Shown piece by piece: positions 1 to 8,391 of a stretch of DNA of 64,000 bases. The notes beneath the pieces were generated by a model. The model was not told the origin of the DNA. It saw nothing but the letters and a program-made list of their open reading frames with translations, and did no database searches. This stretch comes from JALOOB01 sp040766655 (GTDB taxonomy: Bacteria > Chloroflexota > Anaerolineae > CG2-30-64-16): assembly GCA_040766655.1 (NCBI GenBank), contig JAXGQB010000008.1, positions 124,001 through 188,000 on the forward strand. The letters run 5' to 3'. Numbering within the stretch: position 1 is the first letter of the stretch; every line of letters starts with the position of its first letter. The position numbers were made by a program, and so were the translations under genes.

Positions 1-1
1 G

Positions 2-205
2 GACTCCGTGCTGCCGCCCGACGTCACGGCACGGCTGGCGGTGGAGGCAGGTGTCACCATGGGGTGGGACCGGTGGGTCGGCACGGGTGGCCGCATCCTC
101 GGCATCGACCGCTACGGCGCATCGGCGCCGGTCAAGACGGTCTTCGAGAAGTTGGGCTTCTCGGCGGATAACGTCGAGAAGTTGGCGAAAGAGTTGACTG
201 TTTGA
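2..205 (+). CDS. tkt: Transketolase, C-terminal end (5' truncated)
   Basis: The frame is open from the window edge, so only the last 67 or so residues are present. The fragment has the typical end of transketolase: a VEAG segment, then GIDRYGASAP and a C-terminal helix with EKLG. This C-terminal domain packs against the thiamine diphosphate-binding halves of the dimer. Transketolase moves two-carbon units between pentose-phosphate sugars. Transaldolase and ribose-5-phosphate isomerase follow on the same strand, which supports the call. The start and cofactor domains lie outside the window. Confidence 0.9.
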   Translation, partial: DSVLPPDVTARLAVEAGVTMGWDRWVGTGGRILGIDRYGASAPVKTVFEKLGFSADNVEKLAKELTV

Positions 206-267
206 AGGTTGCGGGTTGCGGGTTGGCGATTGTCCGACCTGTAGCCTGCCGACCTGCAACCTGTAAC
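204..267. repeat. Heptamer-like GGTTGCG / CCTGCAA repeat tract
   Basis: The tkt-tal gap holds tandem GGTTGCG-type units on the left and complementary ACCTGCAACCTG-type units on the right, so the two halves can fold on each other. The tract starts at the tkt stop codon. A related tract lies between nadC and nadA at 35891-35997. It looks like a dispersed intergenic repeat rather than a promoter. Confidence 0.5.
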
Positions 268-283
268 TCCGAAGGAGCAACCG

Positions 284-1402
284 ATGAACACATCTCAGCA
301 GCTGCATGCTGCGGGCCAGTCGGTCTGGTATGACAACGTCGAGCGCCGCCTGCTCAACAACGGCGAACTGGCGGGGATGGTCGCGCGCGGCGAGGTCCGC
401 GGCCTCACCTCCAACCCCACGATCTTCATGAATGCCGTCACCAAGTCGAACGACTACGACGCGGCGCTGGCGCCGCTCGCCAGGGCGGGCAAGACGGGCG
501 AGGAGATCTTCTGGGAACTTGCGATCGAGGATATCCGGGCCGCGGCCGACCTGCTGCGCCCGGTGTATGAGGAGAGCGACCGGGGCGACGGCTACGTCAG
601 CCTGGAGGTCAATCCGCTCCTGGCCAACGACACGGCCGGCACCCTGGCAGAGGCCGTGGGGCTTTGGAAGCGCGTCGATCGACCAAACCTGATGGTGAAG
701 ATCCCGGCGACGATCGAGGGGCTGCCCGCGGTCGCTGAAGCGATCGAGGCTGGGGTCAACGTCAACGTGACGCTGATCTTCTCGCGCGAGCGGTACTGGG
801 CGGTGATGGATGCCTACCTCAAGGGCCTCGAGAGGCGGCAGGCAAAGGGCCTGCCCCTCGACGGCATTGCGTCGGTGGCGTCGTTCTTCGTCTCTCGTGT
901 CGACACCAAGGTCGATGGCCGCCTGGCCGGCCTGATCGAGCGCGGGGAAGCCGAGGCCGCAGAGTGCCAGGGCAAGGCTGCGATCGCCAATGCCCGGCTG
1001 GCGTACAACGACTATAAGATCATCTTCGGTTCGGAGCGCTTCGCGACACTCGCAGCGAGCGGCGCCCGCGTGCAACGGCCGCTGTGGGCCTCCACCGGCA
1101 CGAAGAACCCGGCGTACAGCGATGTGGTCTACGTCGAAGAGCTGATCGGCCAGGACACGGTCAACACCGTGCCGCCCGCGACGCTCGCCGCGTTCCTCGA
1201 CCACGGCGTGGTTGATGCGGGCAGCCTGGAGCGGGACCTTGCTGGCGCGCTACTGTGCGTTGCACGGCTGGACGCGCTGGGGATCGCGATGGCCGACGTC
1301 ACGCGCGAGCTGGAGATCGAAGGGGTCAAGTCGTTCGCGGATGCATGGAGGGCGCTGATGCACGCCGTGGAGGCCAGCCGCAGGGCGGTGCTGGGCGAGT
1401 AG
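284..1402 (+). CDS. tal: Transaldolase
   Basis: A 372-residue transaldolase of the longer TalAB-type class. It transfers dihydroxyacetone from sedoheptulose 7-phosphate to glyceraldehyde 3-phosphate through a lysine Schiff base. Visible signatures are the early GLTSNPTIF segment, VMVKIPAT-like LMVKIPAT carrying the candidate Schiff-base lysine, VNVNVTLIFS, and WASTGTKNP late in the protein. The start has AAGGAG seven bases upstream. It follows the transketolase end and precedes rpiA, forming a non-oxidative pentose-phosphate cluster. A terminator-like hairpin sits just after the stop. Confidence 0.95.
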   Translation: MNTSQQLHAAGQSVWYDNVERRLLNNGELAGMVARGEVRGLTSNPTIFMNAVTKSNDYDAALAPLARAGKTGEEIFWELAIEDIRAAADLLRPVYEESDRGDGYVSLEVNPLLANDTAGTLAEAVGLWKRVDRPNLMVKIPATIEGLPAVAEAIEAGVNVNVTLIFSRERYWAVMDAYLKGLERRQAKGLPLDGIASVASFFVSRVDTKVDGRLAGLIERGEAEAAECQGKAAIANARLAYNDYKIIFGSERFATLAASGARVQRPLWASTGTKNPAYSDVVYVEELIGQDTVNTVPPATLAAFLDHGVVDAGSLERDLAGALLCVARLDALGIAMADVTRELEIEGVKSFADAWRALMHAVEASRRAVLGE

Positions 1403-1421
1403 AAAGGAAGAAGGAAAGAGG

Positions 1422-1463
1422 GAAGGCGGAAGTTGTCATGTCTTCCATCTTCCGCCTTCTTTT
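1422..1463 (+). terminator. Intrinsic terminator-like hairpin after tal
   Basis: Arms GAAGGCGGAAG (1422-1432) and CTTCCGCCTTC (1449-1459) are perfectly complementary and are followed by TTTT. The loop is about 16 nt. G-U and A-U pairs could extend the stem into the purine-rich left flank. It could reduce readthrough from tal into rpiA, which has its own strong ribosome-binding site. Confidence 0.6.
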
Positions 1464-1479
1464 CGTCAAGGAGGTGAGC

Positions 1480-2208
1480 ATGGCCTCAGACTTGTCCCTG
1501 AAGCAGCTGGCTGCCGACCAGGTGCTCACGCATATCCGGTCCGGCATGATCGTGGGCCTTGGGGCTGGCAGCACCGCGACCCTGGCGCTACGCGGGCTGG
1601 CCGCAAGGCTCAGGCGGGGCGAGCTCACCGGCATCCGGGGCATCCCCTGCTCGCGGACGATCGAGGAGGAAGCCAGGCGCCTGGGGGTTCCTCTGACCAC
1701 GCTGGAAGATCACCCGGCCGACGAATTCGGCCGCGTCATCGACCTGACCTTCGATGGCGCGGACGAGGTCGATCCGGCCCTGAACCTGATCAAGGGCGGC
1801 GGCGGCGCGCTGCTGCGCGAGAAGATCGTCGCGCAGGCCAGCCGGGCGGAGATCATCATCGTCGATGAGTCGAAGCTTTCGCCGGCCTTGGGCACGAACT
1901 GGTCCGTGCCGATCGAGGTGATCCCGTTCGGCTGGCGCACCCAGGCTGCCTATCTGGAGTCGCTCGGGGCACGCGTCACCTTGCGGCCGGGTCGTGACGG
2001 CGCGCCGTACAGGACGGATCAGGGCAACCTGATCCTGGACGGCAACTTCGGGCCGATCGCCCATCCGGCCGACCTGGCCGAGCGCCTGGATGCGCGGACG
2101 GGCATCGTGTGTCACGGACTATTCCTGGGCGTTGCCCAGTCGGTGATCGTTGCCGGGGCGTCGGGCGTCTACTACCTGGCCCCAGCGGCCCCGACTCAAC
2201 TTCGTTGA
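1480..2208 (+). CDS. rpiA: Ribose-5-phosphate isomerase A
   Basis: A 242-residue RpiA that interconverts ribose 5-phosphate and ribulose 5-phosphate. Family motifs are GLGAGSTA near the N-terminus, DLTFDGADEVDP (catalytic aspartate region) and KGGGGALLREKIVA. The start is placed at the ATG preceded by AAGGAGG; a longer open frame upstream would overlap tal and lacks homology. Length is close to the bacterial norm of about 220-235. It is the third pentose-phosphate gene in a row. Confidence 0.95.
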   Translation: MASDLSLKQLAADQVLTHIRSGMIVGLGAGSTATLALRGLAARLRRGELTGIRGIPCSRTIEEEARRLGVPLTTLEDHPADEFGRVIDLTFDGADEVDPALNLIKGGGGALLREKIVAQASRAEIIIVDESKLSPALGTNWSVPIEVIPFGWRTQAAYLESLGARVTLRPGRDGAPYRTDQGNLILDGNFGPIAHPADLAERLDARTGIVCHGLFLGVAQSVIVAGASGVYYLAPAAPTQLR

Positions 2209-2225
2209 AAGGACAGGAGGTTCCG

Positions 2226-3455
2226 ATGGGGGAGATCAACAAGGTCGCATTCTTCACCAACGAGTATCCGCCGAACGTCTACGGCGGTGCGGGCGTGGTC
2301 GTCGAGTACCTGAGCCGGGAGCTGGCAGCCATGGTGCCGATGGAAGTGCGTTGCTTCGGCGACCAGGACCTGCAGGAACCCAACCTGAGGGTCAAGGGCT
2401 ACGGCCCGTGGGCCGATGCCCGGAAGAACACCGACCCCCGCTTCGGCGGCGCGCTGGACGCGATGTACCGCAGCATGGAGATGGCCAGGGACAACTTCGA
2501 TGCGAGCATCGTGCACTGCCACACCTGGTACGTGCAGTTCGGCGGCTTCCTGGCGAAGAAGCTGTGGGGCGTCCCCATGGTGCTCACCACCCACTCGCTC
2601 GAGCCGCTGCGCCCCTGGAAGGTGGAGCAACTGAGCAACGCCTATCACCTGAGCTCCTGGATCGAGGACAACGGCATCACGCAGGCCGACGCGGTCATCG
2701 CGGTGTCGCAGGAGACGCGCAACGACGTGCTGAATCACTTCGACGTCGACCCGGACAAAGTCAAGGTGATCCACAACGGCATCGATCTGAACCAGTATCG
2801 CTACACGCCAGAGGTGGACGCGCTGGTGAAGCATGGCGTTGACCCCGAGCGGCCCTACGTGCTCTTCGTCGGCCGCATCACGCGGCAGAAGGGCATCATC
2901 CACCTCGTCAACGCCATCCCTCACATCGATCCGTCGATCCAGGTCGTGTTGTGCGCGGGTGCGCCCGACACGCCCGCGATCGGCCAGGAGATGACCGACC
3001 GCGTGGCCGAGGTGAGCGCGAACCGGCCGGGCGTGGTGTGGATCCAGGAGATGCTGCCGAAGGACCAGGTCATCCAGTATTACTCCCACGCCACCGTGTT
3101 CTGCTGCCCGTCGGTGTACGAGCCGTTCGGCATCATCAATCTGGAGGCGATGGCCTGCGAGACGGCCGTGGTCGCGTCGGCCATCGGCGGCATCCCAGAA
3201 GTGGTCGTGCCACCGGGGCAGGCCGGGCTGGAGCCGACCGGCGAGCTGATCCCCCTGGAACTGAAGCCGGGCACCTTCGACCCGGTGGACCCGGACGCGT
3301 TCTCTCGTGCGCTGGCCGATGGAATCAATCGCGTGGCGCTGGATGGGGCCCTGCGCGACAAGTACGAGCGCAACGGCCGCCGGCGCGTCGAAGATCACTT
3401 CAGCTGGACCGCCGTGGCGAAGCGAACGCTGGACCTCTACCGGTCCCTGGTGTAG
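2226..3455 (+). CDS. glgA: Glycogen synthase, actinobacterial GlgA/GT4 type
   Basis: A 409-residue GT-B glycosyltransferase. The N-terminus reads FFTNEYPPNVYGGAGV, the signature of the corynebacterial-type glycogen synthase (GT4), not the classical GT5 enzyme. A mid-protein FVGRITRQKG and a C-terminal PSVYEPFGIINLEAMAC (E-x7-E nucleotide-sugar site) are intact. Enzymes of this type make glycogen or maltose 1-phosphate from ADP-glucose. AGGAGG lies six bases before the ATG. It sits between rpiA and pgi, linking sugar-phosphate interconversion to storage. Confidence 0.88.
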   Translation: MGEINKVAFFTNEYPPNVYGGAGVVVEYLSRELAAMVPMEVRCFGDQDLQEPNLRVKGYGPWADARKNTDPRFGGALDAMYRSMEMARDNFDASIVHCHTWYVQFGGFLAKKLWGVPMVLTTHSLEPLRPWKVEQLSNAYHLSSWIEDNGITQADAVIAVSQETRNDVLNHFDVDPDKVKVIHNGIDLNQYRYTPEVDALVKHGVDPERPYVLFVGRITRQKGIIHLVNAIPHIDPSIQVVLCAGAPDTPAIGQEMTDRVAEVSANRPGVVWIQEMLPKDQVIQYYSHATVFCCPSVYEPFGIINLEAMACETAVVASAIGGIPEVVVPPGQAGLEPTGELIPLELKPGTFDPVDPDAFSRALADGINRVALDGALRDKYERNGRRRVEDHFSWTAVAKRTLDLYRSLV

Positions 3456-3482
3456 GCCCCCTGGCTGCAAGGAGAGAGTGAC

Positions 3483-5177
3483 ATGGCTGGACCTGTAGAG
3501 CTGGCCGCGTGGCGGGCGCTGGAAGCGCACCAGCGGGAGATGGCCCACGTGCACATGCGGGACCTCTACGCGGAGGATCCACAGCGCTTCGGGCGCTTCT
3601 CGTTGGGGCTGGGCGAGATCCTGTTCGACTATTCCAAGAACCGCATCACCGGGGAGACGATGCGCCTGCTGGTCGAGCTGGCGCATCAGGCCGGCGTGCC
3701 GCAGAAGATCGAGGAGATGTTCAGCGGCCAGAAGGTCAACAACACTGAGAACCGGGCCGTTCTGCACGTGGCGTTGCGCAACCGCAGCAACCGGCCGATC
3801 CTGGTCGACGGCTGCGATTCGCAGCCTAGCGACGTGATGCCCGAGGTCAACCGCGTGTTGGCCCACATGCGGGAATTCAGCGAGGCGGTGCGCTCGGGGG
3901 CCTGGACGGGCTACACGGGCAAGCCGATCACCGACGTGGTCAACATCGGCATCGGAGGGTCGGACCTGGGACCCAAGATGGTGTGCGAGGCCCTCAAGCC
4001 GTACGGCGGACGGTCTGGCGAGGATGCCCCGCCCGGGGGCGGGAAGACCCCGCCCCTACGGGTGCATTTCGTCTCCAATGTCGACAGCACCGACCTGGTG
4101 GAGACGCTGAAGCGGGTCGACCCGGAGACGGTGCTGTTCCTGGTGGCCTCGAAGACCTTCACGACGCAGGAGACGATGGCCAACGCCCACTCCGCGCGCG
4201 CCTGGTTCCTCGCCGCGGCCCACGACGAGGCCGCAGTGGCGAAGCACTTCGCGGCCATGTCGACCAACACAGCGGCGGTGCGCGCATTCGGCATCGATCC
4301 GGCCAACATGTTCGAGTTCTGGGACTGGGTCGGCGGCCGCTACTCCCTCTGGTCGGCCATCGGTCTCTCCATTGCGCTCTACCTGGGCATGGACCGCTTC
4401 GAGGAATTGCTTGACGGCGCACACGCGGTGGACGAGCACTTCCGGACCACACCCATCGAGCGCAACGTCCCGGCGATCATGGGGCTGCTGGGCATTTGGT
4501 ACAACAACTTCTTCGACGCTCAGTCGCACGCCATCCTGCCTTACGACCAGTACCTGGTGCACTTCCCGGCCTACTTCCAGCAGGGCGACATGGAGAGCAA
4601 CGGGAAGGGCGTGACGCGCAGGGGAGAAAGGGTCGACTACCAGACGGGGCCGATCCTGTGGGGCCAGCCCGGCACGAACGGGCAGCACGCGTTCTACCAG
4701 CTGATCCACCAGGGCACGAAGCTCATCCCCTGCGATTTCCTGGCTGCAGCGCAGAGCCACAACCCGCTGGGCGAGCATCACACGCTGCTGCTCTCGAACT
4801 ACCTGGCGCAGACCGAGGCGTTGATGAAGGGCAAGACGCCGGACGAGGCGCGTGCAGAACTGATCGCTGAAGGCAAGAGCGGGGCGGAGCTCGAGCTGCT
4901 GGTGGTTCATAAGACCTTCGGGGGCAACCGGCCGACCAACTCCTTCCTGTACCCCAAGCTGACGCCGGGGGTGCTGGGCGCGCTGATCGCGCTGTACGAG
5001 CACAAGATCTTCACCCAGGGTGCAATCTGGGACCTCAACTCATTCGATCAGTGGGGCGTGGAGTTGGGCAAGCAACTGGCCAAGGCGATCCTGCCGGAGC
5101 TCAAGGCGGCCGAGGAGGTCAGGAGCCACGACGCCTCGACGAACGGATTGATCAACGCAATCAAGCGTCTGGCGTAA
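3483..5177 (+). CDS. pgi: Glucose-6-phosphate isomerase with an in-frame repeat insert
   Basis: A 564-residue PGI interconverting glucose 6-phosphate and fructose 6-phosphate. Motifs include NIGIGGSDLGP, FVASKTFTTQET-like LVASKTFTTQET, FWDWVGGRYS, and the C-terminal HKTFGGNRP and GVELGK. AAGGAG precedes the ATG. About 14 extra residues rich in G and P follow the MVCEALKPY segment (around residues 177-195), where E. coli PGI has only a short turn. Their DNA is a GC-rich hairpin repeat (4027-4062). The catalytic core is otherwise complete, so the enzyme is probably active. Confidence 0.95.
   Translation: MAGPVELAAWRALEAHQREMAHVHMRDLYAEDPQRFGRFSLGLGEILFDYSKNRITGETMRLLVELAHQAGVPQKIEEMFSGQKVNNTENRAVLHVALRNRSNRPILVDGCDSQPSDVMPEVNRVLAHMREFSEAVRSGAWTGYTGKPITDVVNIGIGGSDLGPKMVCEALKPYGGRSGEDAPPGGGKTPPLRVHFVSNVDSTDLVETLKRVDPETVLFLVASKTFTTQETMANAHSARAWFLAAAHDEAAVAKHFAAMSTNTAAVRAFGIDPANMFEFWDWVGGRYSLWSAIGLSIALYLGMDRFEELLDGAHAVDEHFRTTPIERNVPAIMGLLGIWYNNFFDAQSHAILPYDQYLVHFPAYFQQGDMESNGKGVTRRGERVDYQTGPILWGQPGTNGQHAFYQLIHQGTKLIPCDFLAAAQSHNPLGEHHTLLLSNYLAQTEALMKGKTPDEARAELIAEGKSGAELELLVVHKTFGGNRPTNSFLYPKLTPGVLGALIALYEHKIFTQGAIWDLNSFDQWGVELGKQLAKAILPELKAAEEVRSHDASTNGLINAIKRLA
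4027..4062. repeat. GC-rich hairpin repeat in frame inside pgi
   Basis: CCCGCCC (4028-4034) and GGGCGGG (4037-4043) form a tight inverted repeat, followed by an ACCCCGCCCCTACGGG tail. It encodes the APPGGGKTPP stretch absent from ordinary PGI and sits at a surface turn between a helix and the FVSNVD strand. Confidence 0.55.
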
Positions 5178-5211
5178 CCTGCGTGAGGACAGGCGGAGCC
5201 GGCGCAGTCGG

Positions 5212-5691
5212 TTAGTCGGTGCGTGTAGCCGATGATCCTGGGAGTTCCTGCCCGCGGGTGTAACGGTCAGTTGCACAATTGGCGCAGAGGCCCAGCAGGG
5301 TCAACTGGCTCCCGGCCAGGACGAAGCCGTGTTGTTCCTGCAGCGATGCAGCGAGAGACTCAACGGCAGCCGGTGCGGCGTCGATCACCGCGCCACACCG
5401 GCTGCAGAGCATATGGGCGTGGCCGTGGTGCTCGTGGCACAGGGTATAACGCCTCCGGCCGTCTACGCCCTCCAAGATGGCCAACATCTCCATCCCCTGC
5501 AGCATCTCCAGCGTACGATAGACAGTGGAGATGTTGATCGCGCTGCTGCGCTCCAGCACGCGGCGATGGATCTCCTCCACGGTCGCATGATCCGCGATGT
5601 CGTGAAGCACTGACAGGACGATCTCCCGCTGGGGCGTGACGCGCATGCCCCGCTGGCGCAGGTTGCGATAGAGTCCTTCCTCGCACGACAT
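5212..5691 (-). CDS. Fur-family metalloregulator
   Basis: A 159-residue Fur/Zur/Nur-type repressor. An N-terminal winged helix contains RVTPQREIVL and INISTVYRTLEML; the C-terminal dimerisation half has HEHHGHAH and two CxxC pairs (CSRC, CANC) typical of structural zinc. Its ATG overlaps the cbiO stop (TGATG), so it is the last gene of the cbiM-cbiQ-cbiO operon. That makes nickel or cobalt the likely signal (Nur-like), though Fur and Zur cannot be told apart by eye. A Fur-sized palindrome lies upstream of cbiM. Confidence 0.88.
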   Translation of the reverse strand: MSCEEGLYRNLRQRGMRVTPQREIVLSVLHDIADHATVEEIHRRVLERSSAINISTVYRTLEMLQGMEMLAILEGVDGRRRYTLCHEHHGHAHMLCSRCGAVIDAAPAAVESLAASLQEQHGFVLAGSQLTLLGLCANCATDRYTRGQELPGSSATRTD

Positions 5692-6404
5692 CAGTAGACC
5701 TCCAGTCCATGTGCATTGAGCAGCGCCTCGTCGGCCAGGATGGACGCGGACGGTCCATCCGCTACCACCTGTCCCTCGTCCATGATGATCGACCGCTCGA
5801 ATAGCTCCACCACCATGCGGATATCGTGGGTGGCCACGAGCATGGTTTGCGGCAACGTGCGGATGAGGTTGATGAGTCCGCGGCGCGCGCGTGGATCGAG
5901 CCCGGCGGTCGGCTCGTCGAGGATCAGGATTTCAGGGCGCATCGACAGGACCGTCGCGATTGCGATGCGCTTCTTCTCCCCCGTGCTGAGATGGTGCGAG
6001 ACCCGCTCCTTGTACGCGGCCATCCTGACGGCCTCGAGGGCCTCGTCGACGCGGGCCGCGATTTCGGCCTTGGGCAGCCCCTGGTAGATGGGGCCGAACG
6101 CGACGTCATCGAAGACGGTCGGCGAGAAGAGCTGATCGTCCGGATTCTGGAACACGAGGCCGACCGCGGCCCGGACGCGGCCCAGGTTCTTGTCGATCAC
6201 GGGCATCCCGGCTGAGCGGACGCTGCCCGACTGGACGCGCAGGATCCCGTTCAGGTGCAGGATGAGCGTGGACTTGCCCGCGCCGTTCGGTCCCAGCAGC
6301 GCGACTTTCTCTCCGGGCGCGACGGTCAGAGTGACGTCCCGCAGTGCCTGGTGGCCGTCGGGGTAGCTGTAAGAGAGGTGTTCGACTTCAACCGTGTGAT
6401 GCAT
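5691..6404 (-). CDS. cbiO: ECF transporter ATPase for nickel/cobalt
   Basis: A 237-residue ABC ATPase. Walker A is GPNGAGKST, the Q-loop region FQNPDDQLF is typical of ECF ATPases, the signature is LSTGEKKRIAIA, and Walker B is ILILDEPTAGLD with a downstream H-loop THD. It energises the CbiM/CbiQ membrane complex. It is the only ATPase of the unit, so it presumably works as a homodimer. It is followed directly by the fur-family gene. Confidence 0.93.
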   Translation of the reverse strand: MHHTVEVEHLSYSYPDGHQALRDVTLTVAPGEKVALLGPNGAGKSTLILHLNGILRVQSGSVRSAGMPVIDKNLGRVRAAVGLVFQNPDDQLFSPTVFDDVAFGPIYQGLPKAEIAARVDEALEAVRMAAYKERVSHHLSTGEKKRIAIATVLSMRPEILILDEPTAGLDPRARRGLINLIRTLPQTMLVATHDIRMVVELFERSIIMDEGQVVADGPSASILADEALLNAHGLEVY

Positions 6405-6427
6405 GACGTCTCGTTCTTCGGGGCCGG

Positions 6428-7222
6428 TCAGAGAACCAGCCCGAGCAGCAGGATCAGGGCCAGCAGCAGCAGCCCGCCGGCCAGGATAGCCCAGGCGGAA
6501 CCGGAGATGGGGGGTCGCTCCATGCCGCGCACCTCTCCGTCGTAGCCGCGCGCGGCCATCGCCGCGTAGATGCGCTCGGAGCGGTCGAACGAACGCAGCA
6601 TGAGGTTGCCCGCCATGCCGCCGGTGACCCGGGCGCGCCAGGCCAGTGAGCCGCCGCCGCGGCTGCCATCCGCCTGACCGCTGCGCGCCTCACGTGCGCG
6701 CATGAGGCGGAGCACCTCATCGACCAGGACGAACAGGTAGCGCCACATCAGGCCGATCACCGCGACGAGGAGCTTGGGCAGGCGCAGGCTGCGCATGGCG
6801 GCCAGCAACTCGGGGAACGGCGTGGCCGACGCGAGGACGACGGCCATCTGGACCGACAGCCACGACTTGAGCGCGACGCTGGCGAAGCGCGCCAGGCCGG
6901 GCCCGCTCAGCGTCAGGGTCCAGGGCCCGAGGGGCAGCGATGCAAGCGCGTCGCCCGGCGTGGTGAACATCAGCGGCGCGGCGGCCAGTGCGAAGGGTGC
7001 GGCCAGGACCGCGCGTTTCATCACGAACCCCACGCCGAGCTCGGACAGGAGGATGGCCGACAGGACGACCGCGAACAGCAGCACGTAGACGGGCCACGCG
7101 CCCGGCCGAGCCAGCGCGGTGGTCACGATGAACGCGACGGCCAGGACGAGCTTGACGCGCGCGTCGAGCGCGTGCACCAGCGACGTGCGATGCCGGTACG
7201 GATCGAGAAAGTGCGCGTGCAT
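6428..7222 (-). CDS. cbiQ: ECF transporter T component (CbiQ)
   Basis: A 264-residue hydrophobic protein starting MHAHFLDPYRHRTSLVHALDARVKL, the typical N-terminus of CbiQ. Several membrane segments precede a cytoplasmic coupling region with an AMRSLRLP motif and an MRSFDRSERIYAAMAARGY segment, the conserved EcfT arginine-containing coupling helices. It couples ATP hydrolysis by CbiO to the substrate subunit CbiM. The gap to cbiM is filled with 21-bp tandem repeats. Confidence 0.93.
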   Translation of the reverse strand: MHAHFLDPYRHRTSLVHALDARVKLVLAVAFIVTTALARPGAWPVYVLLFAVVLSAILLSELGVGFVMKRAVLAAPFALAAAPLMFTTPGDALASLPLGPWTLTLSGPGLARFASVALKSWLSVQMAVVLASATPFPELLAAMRSLRLPKLLVAVIGLMWRYLFVLVDEVLRLMRAREARSGQADGSRGGGSLAWRARVTGGMAGNLMLRSFDRSERIYAAMAARGYDGEVRGMERPPISGSAWAILAGGLLLLALILLLGLVL

Positions 7223-7259
7223 GGACTCCTTCAGATCCCAGTCTGTGCGCCCAAGCGGC

Positions 7260-7343
7260 GGCGCCTACGGCTGCGCGGGCGGCGCCTACGGCTGCGCGGG
7301 CGGCGCCTACGGCTGCGCAGGCGGCGCCTACGGCTGCGCGGGG
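7260..7343. repeat. Four tandem 21-bp repeats between cbiM and cbiQ
   Basis: Units of GGCGCCTACGGCTGCGCGGG plus one base run head to tail from 7260, 7281, 7302 and 7323, with a base change in unit 3 and another at the end of unit 4. The cbiM stop codon falls in the last unit. Because 21 is a multiple of three, each unit carries the same TAG in the cbiM frame. Confidence 0.9.
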
Positions 7344-8284
7344 CGGTTGCGCCGCGAGTAGGCAAGCCCCGCCACGACCGCGAGCACCAGCAGCACGCCC
7401 ACGATGCCGGCCAGGATGGTTGCCACGGCCTCGTTGGAGATGCCGGGGAACACGTAGTCAGGGATGATGTTGTAGAGCGGTTCCTGGCCGCGGTCGAGGA
7501 AGCCGCGCTGCTCGGCCACCCATTCGAGCCCATCGGGATTGGCCGAGGCGAGCGGCGCCAGCACCGCCAGCAGGATGGCGATCAGGAGCCCGCCGACCCA
7601 GACCGCCTTGCCCATCGGGGCACTCCCGTTGCGCTCGTCCAGCAGCGCGGGCCGCGCGGCGTAGATGAACGCAAGCGCGCCGACCGTGATCAGCCCTTCG
7701 CCGACGCCGATGAGCGCATGGATGGCGCCCATGGCGGGTACTGCGAGGTTGGCAGGAGAGGCGCCGGAGAGTGCGAGCTGCAGCGCGACGCCCAGCGCCG
7801 CAACGACGATGGATAGCCAGCCCGCGGCGAATCCGCCGGCGAAGATGCCCCATTTACGGCCGCCGGTCAGGCGCATGACGGTCCGATAGGTGAAGTAGGA
7901 CACCGCGACGCCCACCACGCCCATATTGAAGATGTTCGCACCCAGCGCCAGGATGCCGCCATCCTGGAAGATGAGCGCCTGGATGCCGACCACTGCGGTG
8001 ATGACCAGCACCGCAGCCCAGGGGCCAAGCAGGATGGTGGCGATGGCTGCGCCCATCAGGTGTCCGGACGTGCCGCCGGTCACTGCGAAGTTGAGCATCT
8101 GGCCCGCGAAAATGGCCGCGGCCAACACACCCATGAGCGGCAGCTTGCGCTCGTCAAGGTCCGCGTTCACGCGCCGGAGCGCCCAGGCAATTGCTGCCAC
8201 CGACAAGACCCACAGGATGACGGACACCACGACGGACAGAAATCCGTCGGGGATGTGCATCAATTGAGCACTGGCGAAAAGCAT
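7328..8284 (-). CDS. cbiM: CbiM/NikM substrate subunit fused to a PDGLE (CbiN-like) domain
   Basis: A 318-residue membrane protein. The CbiM part has MHIPDGFLS, a FAGQMLNFAVTGGTSGHLMGAA metal-site region and several membrane helices. A C-terminal NPDGLE segment with one more helix is the CbiN/NikN-like extension, giving an M-N fusion. The ATG at 8284 has AGGAGG seven bases upstream and adds MLFASAQL before MHIPDGFL. Known CbiM/NikM proteins use the free Met-His N-terminus as metal ligand, so this leader must be cleaved, or translation starts at 8260. Substrate is Ni or Co. Confidence 0.9.
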   Translation of the reverse strand: MLFASAQLMHIPDGFLSVVVSVILWVLSVAAIAWALRRVNADLDERKLPLMGVLAAAIFAGQMLNFAVTGGTSGHLMGAAIATILLGPWAAVLVITAVVGIQALIFQDGGILALGANIFNMGVVGVAVSYFTYRTVMRLTGGRKWGIFAGGFAAGWLSIVVAALGVALQLALSGASPANLAVPAMGAIHALIGVGEGLITVGALAFIYAARPALLDERNGSAPMGKAVWVGGLLIAILLAVLAPLASANPDGLEWVAEQRGFLDRGQEPLYNIIPDYVFPGISNEAVATILAGIVGVLLVLAVVAGLAYSRRNRPAQP

Positions 8285-8316
8285 TGCGAACCTCCTGTAA
8301 CCCGTGCGAAGTTTCA

Positions 8317-8338
8317 CTATTGCAAATGATTGCAATAG
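8317..8338. promoter_or_regulatory. Fur-family operator candidate upstream of cbiM
   Basis: CTATTGC (8317-8323) and GCAATAG (8332-8338) form a perfect inverted repeat around AAATGATT. Nested TTGCAA and ATTGC/GCAAT repeats overlap it. On the minus strand it overlaps a possible promoter (TTGCTA, about 16 bp, TAGTGA). It lies about 33 bp before the cbiM start, in an operon that encodes its own Fur-family protein. Confidence 0.65.
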
Positions 8339-8391
8339 CAATACTACCACAATAGGGGAGGGCAGTGCAAATGTGGCGCGTGTGGACTTTG

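Noticed and set aside
7260..7343. CRISPR array
   Set aside because: The units are contiguous 21-bp repeats with no spacers, and no cas genes are nearby.
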